DNA from: Streptomyces sp. GESEQ-4
GTDB taxonomy: Bacteria; Actinomycetota; Actinomycetes; Streptomycetales; Streptomycetaceae
Assembly: GCF_017948455.1 (NCBI RefSeq)
Contig: NZ_JAFFSU010000002.1
Location: 248,001 to 312,000, forward strand
Length of the DNA: 64,000 bases
Direction of reading: 5' to 3'
This document shows positions 54,883-64,000 of this stretch, piece by piece; positions within the stretch are counted from its first letter, which is position 1, and every line of letters starts with the position of its first letter. The notes below the pieces were generated by a model, which made no database searches, was not told the DNA's origin, and saw only the letters and a program-made list of their open reading frames with translations. The position numbers and the translations under genes are program-made.

Positions 54883-57800
54883 ATGAGCTCTGCTGATGTA
54901 GCGGCCCCGACTCAACTGCCCGGCGCGCGGCCCACAATCGTCCGGTTGTACGAGTCGATGGTCGAGGCGCACCCCGATGCGCCGATGATCACCGAAGGTG
55001 GCCGCTCGTGGTCGTACCGGGAGCTGAACTCCGCCGCCAACCGCATCGCGTGGTGGCTGATCGAGCGGGGCGTCGGGCCGGAGCAGACAGTGGGCGTCGC
55101 CCTGGCCCGTGGCATCGACCAGGTCGCCGCACTGCTCGGCACGCTCAAAGCGGGCGCTGTGTATCTGCCGCTCGACCCGGTCCTGCCGGCCGAGCACATC
55201 GGCTACCTGCTGGGCGACGCCGCGCCGAGCCTGGTGCTGACCGGCAGCGCGGACGACAGCTTCCCCGGGGCCGTTCATGTCGGTGACCGGTCCGTGGTCT
55301 CGGCCTGGGCCGCGCAGCCCGAGAGTAATCCCGGGGACGCGGACCGGGTCTGCGCGCTCACCGCGGACCACCTCGCGTACGTCATCTACACGTCCGGCTC
55401 CACCGGGACGCCGAAGGGCGTCGGCGTCAGCCACAGCAGCACGGTCAACCTCGCCCGCACCATCACCGGTCAGCACGACCCCGGCGACACCCCGCGCGTG
55501 CTGCAACTGGCGTCGCTCGGTTTCGACGTCGCGATCTGGGAGCTGCTCACCGTGGTGGCCACCGGTGGCACCCTGGTCGTCCCCCAGGCCGAGCGGCTCT
55601 TGGGTGACGACCTGCTCCGGGTGCTCCGGGAGGAGCGGATCACGTGCGTCACGCTCCCGGTCCCGGTGCTCGCGTCGCTTCCGCCGGACGCCGAAAACCT
55701 GCTGCCCGACCTGACCACCGTGCACATCGGCGGCGAGACCTGCCCGCCCGAGCTGGTACGCCGGTGGTCGGCGGGCCGTCGGCTGATCAACGGATACGGC
55801 GCGACCGAGACCACCGTGGCCGCCACTCTCACCGCGCCGCTGACCGGCACTCATGCCCCGATCGGCACACCCGTCGAGCAAACCCGCGTCTACGTGCTGG
55901 ACGACGCGCTGGCGCAGCTCGCCCCGGGGCAGCCGGGCGAGCTGTACGTCGCGGGCGCGAACGTGGCACGGGGATATCTGCGTCGTCCGGGCCTGACCGC
56001 CACCCGCTTCCTCGCCGACCCCTACGGGCCGCCCGGTTCGCGGATGTACCGCACCGGAGACGTCGGCGTGCAACGCGCGGACGGCCAGCTGGAGTTCCTG
56101 CGCCGCGCCGACGACCAAGTCAAGATCCGTGGCGCCCGGGTGGAGCCCGGCGAGCTCGAAGCGGTGCTGCAGCGGCGGGCCGACGTCGTGCACGCGGCCG
56201 TCGCCGTACGCGCCGACGCCCGCGGGGAGCGGCAGCTCGCCGCCTACGTGGTGCCGGCCTCCTCCGTCGCGACGAGCGCGGCGGAGCTGCGTGACGAACT
56301 GCGCACCACACTGCCGGCATACCTGGTCCCGGCGAGCGTCGTGCTGCTCGACAGCCTGCCGCTGACCCCGAACGGCAAGGTCGACCGCGACGCCCTTCCG
56401 GACCCGGAGTACACCCCGGCCGGGCTGGACCGGACCGCGCGCAGCCCGCTGGAGGACATGCTCCGGGTCCTGTTCGCCGAGATCCTCGAGCTGCCGCAGA
56501 TCGGTTTCGACGACAGCTTCTTCGACCTGGGCGGGCACTCCCTGCTGGCCGGCCGGCTGATCGGCCGGATCCGCGGCACCCTCGGCCTCGACGTCGACAT
56601 GAGGGACTTTTTCGAGAGGCCGACCCCGGCCGCCCTCGCCGCGCACCTGCAGCGCCAGGAGGCCGGCCCGGCTCGCCCGGAGCTGACCCGCCTGCCCCGG
56701 CCCGAGCGGATCCCGCTGTCCTTCGCACAGCAGCGGCTGTGGTTCCTGCACCGGCTGCAAGGGCCGTCGGCGACGTACAACATGCCGCTCGCCCTGCACA
56801 TGACCGGCGCCGTCGACACGGGCGCGCTCGCCGCTGCCCTGGCCGACGTCGTCCGCCGACACGAACCGCTGCGCACCCTCTTCCCGGAGATCGACGGGCA
56901 GCCGTACCAGCAGATCCTGCCGCCCGACGACGTACGTCCGGACCTGCCCGTCCGCCGGATCGACGCGGCGGACCTGGCCGACGAACTGCGTCGGTCGGCG
57001 CGGCACGCGTTCGACCTGGCGCGGCAGATCCCGGTCCGGGCCGAGCTGCTCGTCCTCGGCCCGGACGAGTCCGTGCTGATGCTCGTCATCCACCACATCG
57101 CCGGCGACGGCTGGTCCGGGGCACCGCTGGCCAGGGACCTGGTCACCGCCTACTCCGCGCGGCGCGACGGGGCCGCACCGCAGTGGCCGCCGCTCCCGGT
57201 CCAGTACGCCGACTACACGCTCTGGCAACGCGCGATGCTCGGCGACGAGGACGACCCGGCCAGCCCGCTGAACGAGCAGTTGCGGTACTGGCGCGAGCAG
57301 CTTGCCGAGCTCCCCGACGAGATCACCGTGCACGGCGACCGGCTCCGGCCGGCCGTGGCGACCTACCAGGGCGGCGTTGTCCCGATCACCCTGGACGCCG
57401 AGCTGCACGCCGGTATATCGGAGCTCGCCCGCGCCAACGGCGCCACCGTCTACATGGTTCTGCAGGCGGCCCTGGCGGCGCTGCTGACCCGGCTCGGCGC
57501 GGGCACCGACATCGCCATCGGCGCCGGTGTCGCCGGCCGGTCCGAGCCCGCCCTCGACGACCTGGTCGGGCTCTTCGTCAATATGCTGGTGCTGCGCACC
57601 GACACGGCCGACGCGCCACGGTTCGCGGATCTGCTGCACCGGGTGCGCGACACCAGCCTCGCGGCGTACAGCCATCAGGACATCCCGTTCGAGCAACTGG
57701 TCGAGAGCCTCAACCCGACCCGGACCGCCGGACGCCAGTCGCTGTTCCAGGTAGCGCTGGTCCTGCAGAACAACACCTCCGTCCCCTTCGACCTGCCCGG

Positions 57801-60800
57801 ACTCCGGGTACGCGCCGAGACGGTGCCGACCGGCACCGCCCGCTTCGACCTGTCGCTGAGCGTCACCGAGAGCACGACGCCCGACGGCGCACCGGCCGGC
57901 ATCAGCGGCACCGTGGAGTACGCCGCCGACCTTTACGACCCGCAGACGGCCCAGGCCGTCGTCGAGCGCTGGTCCCAGTTGATCCGCCAGGTCGTGGCGG
58001 ATCCTGGTCGCCGGATCGACAGCCTGGACGTCACCACCCCCGACGACGCCTCCCGGCTGGCCGGCTGGCACCGGCACGAGCAGGACGTCGTGCCGGTGAC
58101 CTTCAGTGATCTGTTCGAGCGGCAGGTGGCGGCCACGCCGGACGCCATCGCAGTGAGCGACGGCGGCAACGTCTGGACCTACCGTGAGCTGAACCGTTAC
58201 GCCAACCACGTCGCCGGCCGCCTCATCGACCGGGGCATCGGCCCCGAGGACCTGGTCGGCATCGCGATGCCGCGGTCCGCCGGCCTGGTGGCCGCGCTGC
58301 TCGGAGTGCTCAAGGCCGGTTCGGCGTACGTGCCGGTGGACCTTGTCTTCCCGGCCCGCCGCAACCGGCACGTGATCACCGACTCGTCCCCCCGGCTGGT
58401 GCTGACCACCCGCGACGGGGCCGAGAACCTGCCCTCCGACCTGACCTGCGAGCTGGTCATGGTCGACGAGGACGAGGACGTCTGCCGGCAGACGGGCCGG
58501 GAGGACAACCCCACCGACGATGACCGCATCCGGCCGGTGAACGTCGACAACCCCGCCTACGTCATCTACACGTCCGGTTCGACCGGCCGGCCCAAGGGCG
58601 TCGTCGTGACCCACCGCGGCCTCGCCGGATTTGCCGAGACCCTGCGGCAGCGGTGCGCGGCGGACGAGGACAGCCGGGTGCTGCAGCTGTCGTCGCCGAG
58701 CGTGGACGCCTCCGTGCTGGAGATGGTGTGGGCGTTCAGCTCCGGGGCCCGGCTGGTCATCGCCGGCCAGCACCGCCTGGCCGGCGACGAACTCGCCCAG
58801 GCACTGGCCGAGCACCGCATCACCCACGCGCACATCCCGCCGTCCGCGCTGGGCACCCTGGCGCCGGAGACGGCCGGCCGGCTGCCCGAGTTCCGCATGC
58901 TCAGCGTCGGCGCGGAGGCCTGCCCGCCGGAACTCGTCCGGCTGTGGCTGCCGGGGCGTGCTGTCGTGAACGCGTACGGCCCGACCGAGTGCACGGTCGC
59001 CGCCTCGCACACGTTCCCGCTGGCCGAGGCGCGCGCACCGATCGGCAAGCCGGTGCTCAACGCCGAGCTGTACGTCCTGGACGAGACGCTGCGGCCGACC
59101 GCTCCCGGCATACCGGGCGAGTTGTACATCGGCGGCGCAGGTCTGGCCAGGGGGTACCTCGACCGGGGCGGCCTGACGGCGTCGCGGTTCGTCGCGAGCC
59201 CGTTCGGCGACCCCGGATCGAGGATGTACCGGACCGGCGACGTCGTCCGGTGGAACGCCGACGGCGAGCTGGAGTACCTGGGGCGCTCCGACGAGCAGGT
59301 GAAGATCCGGGGCTTCCGGGTCGAACCCGCCGAGGTCGAGCGCGTCCTCGCGAACCAGCCGTCGGTCGAGCGGGCGGTGGTGGTGCCGCACCGGGACCGT
59401 TCGGGAGCAGTCTCCCTCGCGGCGTACACCGTGCTGGCGGCGCGGACGCAGACCACGGGCTTCGACGATCAGCTGTCCGAGTGGAATGACCTCTACGACC
59501 AGGTCTACACCGGCTTCTCCGGTGACGCGGGCAACGACTTCGTGGGCTGGAACAGCTCGTTCACCGGTGGCCCGATCCCGGTCGAGGAGATGCGGGAATG
59601 GCAGCGGGCCGCGGTGGACGCGGTGCTGCGGTTCGGTCCCGGCCGGGTCCTGGAGGTCGGCGCGGGTTCCGGTCTGCTGATGACCCCACTGGCCGACGTG
59701 GTCGACGAGTACTGGGGAACCGACCTCTCACGAGTCTCGATCGACCGGCTCCGGGATTTCGCCCGCGCACGCGGGTGGAAGCACGTGCGGTTGTCCTGCC
59801 GGCCGGCGCACGACCTCTCCGGCCTGCCCCGCCGCCGTTTCGACACCGTCGTCATCAACTCGGTGGTGCAGTACTTCCCGAGCGCCGACTACCTGCGCGA
59901 CGTGCTGACGCAGGTCATGGACTTTCTCGCGGACGGTGGCCGGGTGATCATCGGCGACGTCCGGCACTATGGCCTGCTCCGCGTGTTCCAGGCGGCGGTG
60001 CACGACTTCCGCGGCACCCAAGGGCTGCGCGCGGCGGTGGAGCGCGCGATGGCGGTGGAGAAGGAGCTGCTGCTGGCTCCGGAGTTCTTCACCTCCTTCA
60101 AACACCCGGCCATCTCCGGTGTCGAGGTGTCACTCAAGGCCGGCCGGGCGTCGGACGAACTGACCGGCTACCGCTACGAGGTCGTTCTGCATACCGCACC
60201 GGCGCGGCGGCTCGCGGCGCTGCCGGTACTGGTGTGGGGCCAGGACATCACCGATCTGGACGAGGTGACCGGTCCCGCGCGGGTGACGCGCATCCCGAAT
60301 CCTCGGCTGGCCGATGGCGTGGCCGCGATGCGCGTGCTGGACGGCGCGGACGCGGTGCCGACGTCGGCGGGGCCCGAACTCGAGCCTGAGGTGGTGCGGC
60401 GGTGGGCGGCGGCACGCGGCATGCGGGCGGTGCCGACCTGGTCGTCGAATCGCTGGAACACCTACGACGTCGTACTGACGGACGCCGCCGAGGCGGAGCC
60501 GCTGGCCGACGTGTATCGCCCCGCCGAGGCCGTCGAGCAGGCCAACGTCCCCGCGGTGGCCCGTACGGTCGGTGAACTGGTCTCCGAACTGCGCTCGACG
60601 GTGAAGGAGTTGCTGCCGGACTACATGGTCCCGGCGACGATCACCCCGATCGAGCGGATCCCGGTCACCCCGAACGGAAAGATCGACCGCCGAGCGCTGC
60701 CGGACCCGGAGGTGATGGTTTCTGCCGGCCGACAGCCGCGGACGCCGCAGGAGCAGCTCCTGTGCGAGCTGTACGCCGACATCCTGGGCCTGGAGCGGGT

Positions 60801-63800
60801 CGGTGTCGACGACAGCTTCTTCGATCTGGGCGGGCACTCGCTGCTCGCCACCCGGCTGACCAGCCGGATCCGCTCGGTGCTGGGCGTCGAGGTACTCCTG
60901 CAGCAGATCTTCGCGGCGCCTTCGCCGGCGGAGTTGGCGGTGGTGTTGGGGGAGCGGCAGGGTCGGGTGCAGGTGGCGTTGGAGCGGGTGGCGCGGCCTG
61001 GGTTGTTGCCGTTGTCGTCCGCGCAGCAGCGGTTGTGGTTCCTGCATCGGTTGGAGGGGCCGTCGGCGACCTATAACTCGCCGTTGGCGATCCGGTTGTC
61101 CGGTGCCCTGGATGTGGGGGCGTTGCGGGCGGCGCTGGGTGATGTGGTCGGTCGTCATGAGGCGTTGCGGACGGTGTTCGCGGAGTCGGACGGGGTGCCG
61201 TATCAGCAGGTTCTGGACGTCGCCGAGGTCGATCTGGCGGTGCGGGACGTGTCCGAGGACGAGTTGCCGCGCGTGTTGCGGGAGGCGGCCCGCCACCACT
61301 TCGACCTGGCCGGCGAGATCCCGCTGCGGGCCACGCTGTACGCCATGGGGCCCGACCAGTGGGCGCTGCTGCTTGTGATCCACCACGTCGCCGCCGACGG
61401 CTGGTCGATGGGCCCGCTGGCGCGGGATCTGGCGCAGGCCTACACCGACCGGCACGCCGGGCACCGCCCCACCTGGACGCCGTTGCCGGTCCAGTACGCC
61501 GACTACACGCTGTGGCAGCGGCAGCTCCTGGGAGACGAGACCGACCACGACAGCGCCCTCGCGGGCCAGCTGGCCTACTGGCGCGGGCAGTTGGCGGGTC
61601 TGCCGGAGCAGGTGACACTGCCGCCCGACCGCCCTCGCCCGCAGAACGCGTCCTACGCCGGTGAAGTGAGCACATTCCACCTCGACGCCGACCAGCACGC
61701 CGCGCTGCTGGCGCTGGCCCGGGAGAACGGCGCGACGCTGTTCATGGTGCTGCAGACCGCGCTCGCCGCGGTGCTGACCCGCTCCGGCGCCGGGACCGAC
61801 ATCCCCATCGGCAGTCCGGTCGCCGGCCGCACCGACGACGCTCTGGACGATCTGATCGGCTTCTTCGTCAACACCTTGGTCCTGCGCACCGACACCACCG
61901 GCAACCCCGCCTTCGCCGACCTGCTGCAGCAAGTCCGCGACACCTCCCTGGCCGCCTACGCCCACCAGGACGTGCCCTTCGAATACCTGGTGGAGAAGCT
62001 CAACCCCCAGCGCAGCACCGCCCACAGCCCGCTGTTCCAGGTCCTCCTGGCCTTCCAGAACAACCCGGAAACCGCCTTCGGACTCCCCGGCCTGCAGACC
62101 GAGCCCTACGAGATCGCCACCGGGGTGTCCCGGGTCGACCTCACCCTCAACGTCACCGAGGCACTCGGTGACGACGGCTCACCGCAGGGCATCCGCGGCG
62201 CCGTCGAGTACGCGACCGACCTGTATGACGCGAGCACCGTCGCGTCGTTCACATCGCGCTTCACACGCATGCTGCAAGCGGCCACCGAGGACCCGGGCCG
62301 CCGTATCAACGCCACAGAGCTCCTCTCCGACGAGGAGAGCGCGACCCTGCTCGCCCTCTCCGGCTGCGCCGAGCCGGGCCCCGAACCGCTGGTGTGGCCG
62401 GCGATCTTCGAAGCCCCGGCCACCGCGACCCCGGACGCGACCGCGGTGGTCGAGGGAGACGTCAGCTGGTCGTACGCGCAGCTGAACGCGTACGCGAACC
62501 GCGTCGCCCGGTATCTGATCGGCCGGGGTGTGGGCGCCGAGGACGTCGTCGGCGTGCTGATGCCGCGCAGCGCGCTGCAGATCGCCACCCTTCTCGGGAT
62601 CGGCAAGGCGGGCGCCGCGTTCCTGCCGATCGACCCGGCGTACCCGGCGGAACGGGTCGGCTACCTCATCGAGGACGCCCGGCCGAAGCTGCTGCTCACC
62701 GACACCGCCCACGCGGACGCGGCGGCCGGGGCCGGCGCGATCACGATGGACGACCCGGCCATCGCCTCGGCTCTCCGGGACTTGCCGGTGACCGACCCGG
62801 CCGATGCCGACCGGCGGACCGCCCTGCGGGTCGAACACCCGGCGTACGTCATCTACACATCCGGGTCGACGGGCCGGCCCAAGGGCACGGTCGTCACCCA
62901 CACGGGTCTGCTCGCGCTGGCGGTCAGCGGTGGCGAGCGGGCGGACATCGACCGGGACAGCCGGGTCCTGCAGCTGACCTCACCGAGCTTCGACGTCTCC
63001 GTCTTCGAGTTCCTCACCACGTTCCACGCGGGCGCCGTCCTGGTGATGCCCGAACCCGGTCGGCTGGCGGGTGAGGAGCTGGCCGGGTTGTTGGCGGGTG
63101 CGGGGGTCTCGCACGCGTTCGTGCCGCCGTCGGTGCTGGCGACGTTGCCTCAGGATGCTGCGGACGGGCTGGCGGGGTTGCGGAGCCTGGTGGTCGGTGG
63201 GGAAGCGTGTTCGGCGGATCTGGTGCGTCGTTGGTCGGTGGGCCGTCGGATGACGAACCTCTACGGGCCGACGGAGACGACGGTGGCGGCGTCGGTGAGC
63301 CGTCCGCTGTCCGGGAGCGCGCATCCGATCGGCGCCCCGCTGGCAGGGACGCGGGTGTACGTACTGGACGCGGGCCTGGGGATGGTGCCGCGCGGCTCGC
63401 GGGGTGAGCTGTATATCGGCGGGGCCGGGGTCGCGCGCGGATATCTGGGCCGATTCGGCCTGACGGCGTCGCGGTTCGTGGCCGACCCGTACGGGCCGGC
63501 CGGGTCGCGGATGTACCGCACCGGTGATGTGGTCCGGTGGAACGCGGACGGGGAACTCGAGTACCTCGGGCGCTCCGACGATCAGCTCAAGGTCCGGGGT
63601 ATCCGCGTCGAACCGGGCGAGATCGAGGCAACGCTGCTCCGGCAGCCGAGCGTCTCGCAGGCCGTTGTGGTCGCCCGTCCGGATCAGCACGGCTTCCAGG
63701 CGCTGTGCGCGTACGTCACGGCAGGCGAGGAACCCGCCGACGCCGTCCGGCTGCGTGAGGAGTTGCGCCGCGAACTGCCGGACTATCTGATACCGGCCGC

Positions 63801-64000
63801 GATCGTCGTGCTCGACGAGTTCCCGCTCAACGCCAACGGGAAGCTGGACCGCAACGAGCTTCCCGAGCCGCGCTTCGTCGCCACGGGCGTGGACAACCGG
63901 TCGCCGGGCACGCCGCAGGAGGAGATCCTGCGGTCGGTGTTCGCCGACGTCCTGGGGATCACGCAGATCGGCGCCGAGGACAACTTCTTCGACCTGGGCG
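54883..64000 (+). CDS. Nonribosomal peptide synthetase, A-T-C-A(MT)-T-C-A-T (partial, runs off the window)
   Basis: Over 3039 residues without a stop; the end lies beyond the window. Order: A1 (about 20-520, YTSGSTG at 169) and T1 (Ser553 in FDLGGHSLL); C2 (about 605-1040, HHIAGDG at 737); A2 (about 1060-1520) interrupted by a methyltransferase (about 1527-1820, VLEVGAGSG at 1589), with its C-terminal subdomain resuming and ending in NGK near 1933; T2 (Ser1986); C3 (about 2040-2470, HHVAADG at 2167); A3 (about 2490-2990); T3, cut off at FFDLG. The lack of a leading C domain marks an initiation module; the insert predicts an N-methylated second residue. Pocket residues by eye: A1 D-V-W-T-H-G-G-V-A, A2 D-A-L-H-S-G-A-V-A, A3 D-V-F-F-V-G-L-V-A; I match none to a known substrate. 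ATG 54883 follows GGAAG. Confidence 0.93.
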   Translation, partial: MSSADVAAPTQLPGARPTIVRLYESMVEAHPDAPMITEGGRSWSYRELNSAANRIAWWLIERGVGPEQTVGVALARGIDQVAALLGTLKAGAVYLPLDPVLPAEHIGYLLGDAAPSLVLTGSADDSFPGAVHVGDRSVVSAWAAQPESNPGDADRVCALTADHLAYVIYTSGSTGTPKGVGVSHSSTVNLARTITGQHDPGDTPRVLQLASLGFDVAIWELLTVVATGGTLVVPQAERLLGDDLLRVLREERITCVTLPVPVLASLPPDAENLLPDLTTVHIGGETCPPELVRRWSAGRRLINGYGATETTVAATLTAPLTGTHAPIGTPVEQTRVYVLDDALAQLAPGQPGELYVAGANVARGYLRRPGLTATRFLADPYGPPGSRMYRTGDVGVQRADGQLEFLRRADDQVKIRGARVEPGELEAVLQRRADVVHAAVAVRADARGERQLAAYVVPASSVATSAAELRDELRTTLPAYLVPASVVLLDSLPLTPNGKVDRDALPDPEYTPAGLDRTARSPLEDMLRVLFAEILELPQIGFDDSFFDLGGHSLLAGRLIGRIRGTLGLDVDMRDFFERPTPAALAAHLQRQEAGPARPELTRLPRPERIPLSFAQQRLWFLHRLQGPSATYNMPLALHMTGAVDTGALAAALADVVRRHEPLRTLFPEIDGQPYQQILPPDDVRPDLPVRRIDAADLADELRRSARHAFDLARQIPVRAELLVLGPDESVLMLVIHHIAGDGWSGAPLARDLVTAYSARRDGAAPQWPPLPVQYADYTLWQRAMLGDEDDPASPLNEQLRYWREQLAELPDEITVHGDRLRPAVATYQGGVVPITLDAELHAGISELARANGATVYMVLQAALAALLTRLGAGTDIAIGAGVAGRSEPALDDLVGLFVNMLVLRTDTADAPRFADLLHRVRDTSLAAYSHQDIPFEQLVESLNPTRTAGRQSLFQVALVLQNNTSVPFDLPGLRVRAETVPTGTARFDLSLSVTESTTPDGAPAGISGTVEYAADLYDPQTAQAVVERWSQLIRQVVADPGRRIDSLDVTTPDDASRLAGWHRHEQDVVPVTFSDLFERQVAATPDAIAVSDGGNVWTYRELNRYANHVAGRLIDRGIGPEDLVGIAMPRSAGLVAALLGVLKAGSAYVPVDLVFPARRNRHVITDSSPRLVLTTRDGAENLPSDLTCELVMVDEDEDVCRQTGREDNPTDDDRIRPVNVDNPAYVIYTSGSTGRPKGVVVTHRGLAGFAETLRQRCAADEDSRVLQLSSPSVDASVLEMVWAFSSGARLVIAGQHRLAGDELAQALAEHRITHAHIPPSALGTLAPETAGRLPEFRMLSVGAEACPPELVRLWLPGRAVVNAYGPTECTVAASHTFPLAEARAPIGKPVLNAELYVLDETLRPTAPGIPGELYIGGAGLARGYLDRGGLTASRFVASPFGDPGSRMYRTGDVVRWNADGELEYLGRSDEQVKIRGFRVEPAEVERVLANQPSVERAVVVPHRDRSGAVSLAAYTVLAARTQTTGFDDQLSEWNDLYDQVYTGFSGDAGNDFVGWNSSFTGGPIPVEEMREWQRAAVDAVLRFGPGRVLEVGAGSGLLMTPLADVVDEYWGTDLSRVSIDRLRDFARARGWKHVRLSCRPAHDLSGLPRRRFDTVVINSVVQYFPSADYLRDVLTQVMDFLADGGRVIIGDVRHYGLLRVFQAAVHDFRGTQGLRAAVERAMAVEKELLLAPEFFTSFKHPAISGVEVSLKAGRASDELTGYRYEVVLHTAPARRLAALPVLVWGQDITDLDEVTGPARVTRIPNPRLADGVAAMRVLDGADAVPTSAGPELEPEVVRRWAAARGMRAVPTWSSNRWNTYDVVLTDAAEAEPLADVYRPAEAVEQANVPAVARTVGELVSELRSTVKELLPDYMVPATITPIERIPVTPNGKIDRRALPDPEVMVSAGRQPRTPQEQLLCELYADILGLERVGVDDSFFDLGGHSLLATRLTSRIRSVLGVEVLLQQIFAAPSPAELAVVLGERQGRVQVALERVARPGLLPLSSAQQRLWFLHRLEGPSATYNSPLAIRLSGALDVGALRAALGDVVGRHEALRTVFAESDGVPYQQVLDVAEVDLAVRDVSEDELPRVLREAARHHFDLAGEIPLRATLYAMGPDQWALLLVIHHVAADGWSMGPLARDLAQAYTDRHAGHRPTWTPLPVQYADYTLWQRQLLGDETDHDSALAGQLAYWRGQLAGLPEQVTLPPDRPRPQNASYAGEVSTFHLDADQHAALLALARENGATLFMVLQTALAAVLTRSGAGTDIPIGSPVAGRTDDALDDLIGFFVNTLVLRTDTTGNPAFADLLQQVRDTSLAAYAHQDVPFEYLVEKLNPQRSTAHSPLFQVLLAFQNNPETAFGLPGLQTEPYEIATGVSRVDLTLNVTEALGDDGSPQGIRGAVEYATDLYDASTVASFTSRFTRMLQAATEDPGRRINATELLSDEESATLLALSGCAEPGPEPLVWPAIFEAPATATPDATAVVEGDVSWSYAQLNAYANRVARYLIGRGVGAEDVVGVLMPRSALQIATLLGIGKAGAAFLPIDPAYPAERVGYLIEDARPKLLLTDTAHADAAAGAGAITMDDPAIASALRDLPVTDPADADRRTALRVEHPAYVIYTSGSTGRPKGTVVTHTGLLALAVSGGERADIDRDSRVLQLTSPSFDVSVFEFLTTFHAGAVLVMPEPGRLAGEELAGLLAGAGVSHAFVPPSVLATLPQDAADGLAGLRSLVVGGEACSADLVRRWSVGRRMTNLYGPTETTVAASVSRPLSGSAHPIGAPLAGTRVYVLDAGLGMVPRGSRGELYIGGAGVARGYLGRFGLTASRFVADPYGPAGSRMYRTGDVVRWNADGELEYLGRSDDQLKVRGIRVEPGEIEATLLRQPSVSQAVVVARPDQHGFQALCAYVTAGEEPADAVRLREELRRELPDYLIPAAIVVLDEFPLNANGKLDRNELPEPRFVATGVDNRSPGTPQEEILRSVFADVLGITQIGAEDNFFDLG

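Noticed and set aside
54844..59391. A 1515-codon minus-strand open frame opposite the NRPS
   Set aside because: Low-complexity Val/Gly/Arg translation typical of GC-rich shadow frames; the plus strand holds all A, C, T and MT core motifs in one frame.

Overview
The window is high-GC actinobacterial DNA, almost certainly Streptomyces. Codon third positions are strongly G/C, TTA codons are very rare, several starts are GTG, there are Tat signals, many secreted glycoside hydrolases with CBM13 modules, several P450s and a large NRPS. I see no rRNA, complete tRNA, CRISPR array, insertion sequence or integrase.

Region 1 (1-5016) is a xylan locus: a GH62 arabinofuranosidase with a CBM13-type lectin module (minus strand), facing a GH10 xylanase of the S. 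lividans XlnA type and a CBM13-carrying CE1-type esterase (plus strand). The 600-bp divergent promoter holds three short palindromes. Matching intracellular xylose genes lie at 37882-41902 (ROK regulator, xylB, divergent xylA).

Region 2 (5114-24381) is a tightly packed minus-strand operon of nine genes: GH31, GH123, GH35, a second GH31, an SGNH hydrolase, GH29, two signal-less accessory-module proteins and GH89. Start and stop codons overlap at four junctions. The activities (beta-GalNAc, beta-Gal, alpha-Fuc, alpha-GlcNAc, and probably alpha-Gal or alpha-GalNAc) suggest stepwise removal of an amino-sugar- and fucose-containing glycan such as a mucin-type O-glycan or glycolipid. Region 3 (24745-30806) looks like the uptake and catabolic partner: a SIS-domain sugar-phosphate isomerase/deaminase, a binding-protein ABC importer lacking its own ATPase, a DeoR-type regulator and a class II KbaY/GatY-like aldolase. 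A GCTC-centred 14-bp motif recurs upstream of the hydrolase operon and in both divergent promoters of region 3.

Region 4 (30888-44491) is mostly housekeeping: a frameshifted GH5 gene, aldehyde dehydrogenase with a GAF regulator, Tat-exported peptidoglycan amidase, formamidase family protein, the xylose genes, a small membrane protein, a phytase-like esterase and an acetyltransferase.

Region 5 (44545-64000, running off the right edge) is the left part of a nonribosomal peptide cluster. It holds a large ATP-binding LuxR (LAL) regulator with a TTA codon, three P450s, an FkbM methyltransferase, a type II thioesterase, a GriE-like Fe/2-oxoglutarate amino-acid hydroxylase and an NRPS arranged A-T-C-A(MT)-T-C-A-T(partial). 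PimM-type LuxR operator-like sequences lie in front of P450 genes, and a decayed LuxR C-terminal fragment sits between two divergent P450s. I cannot name the product.
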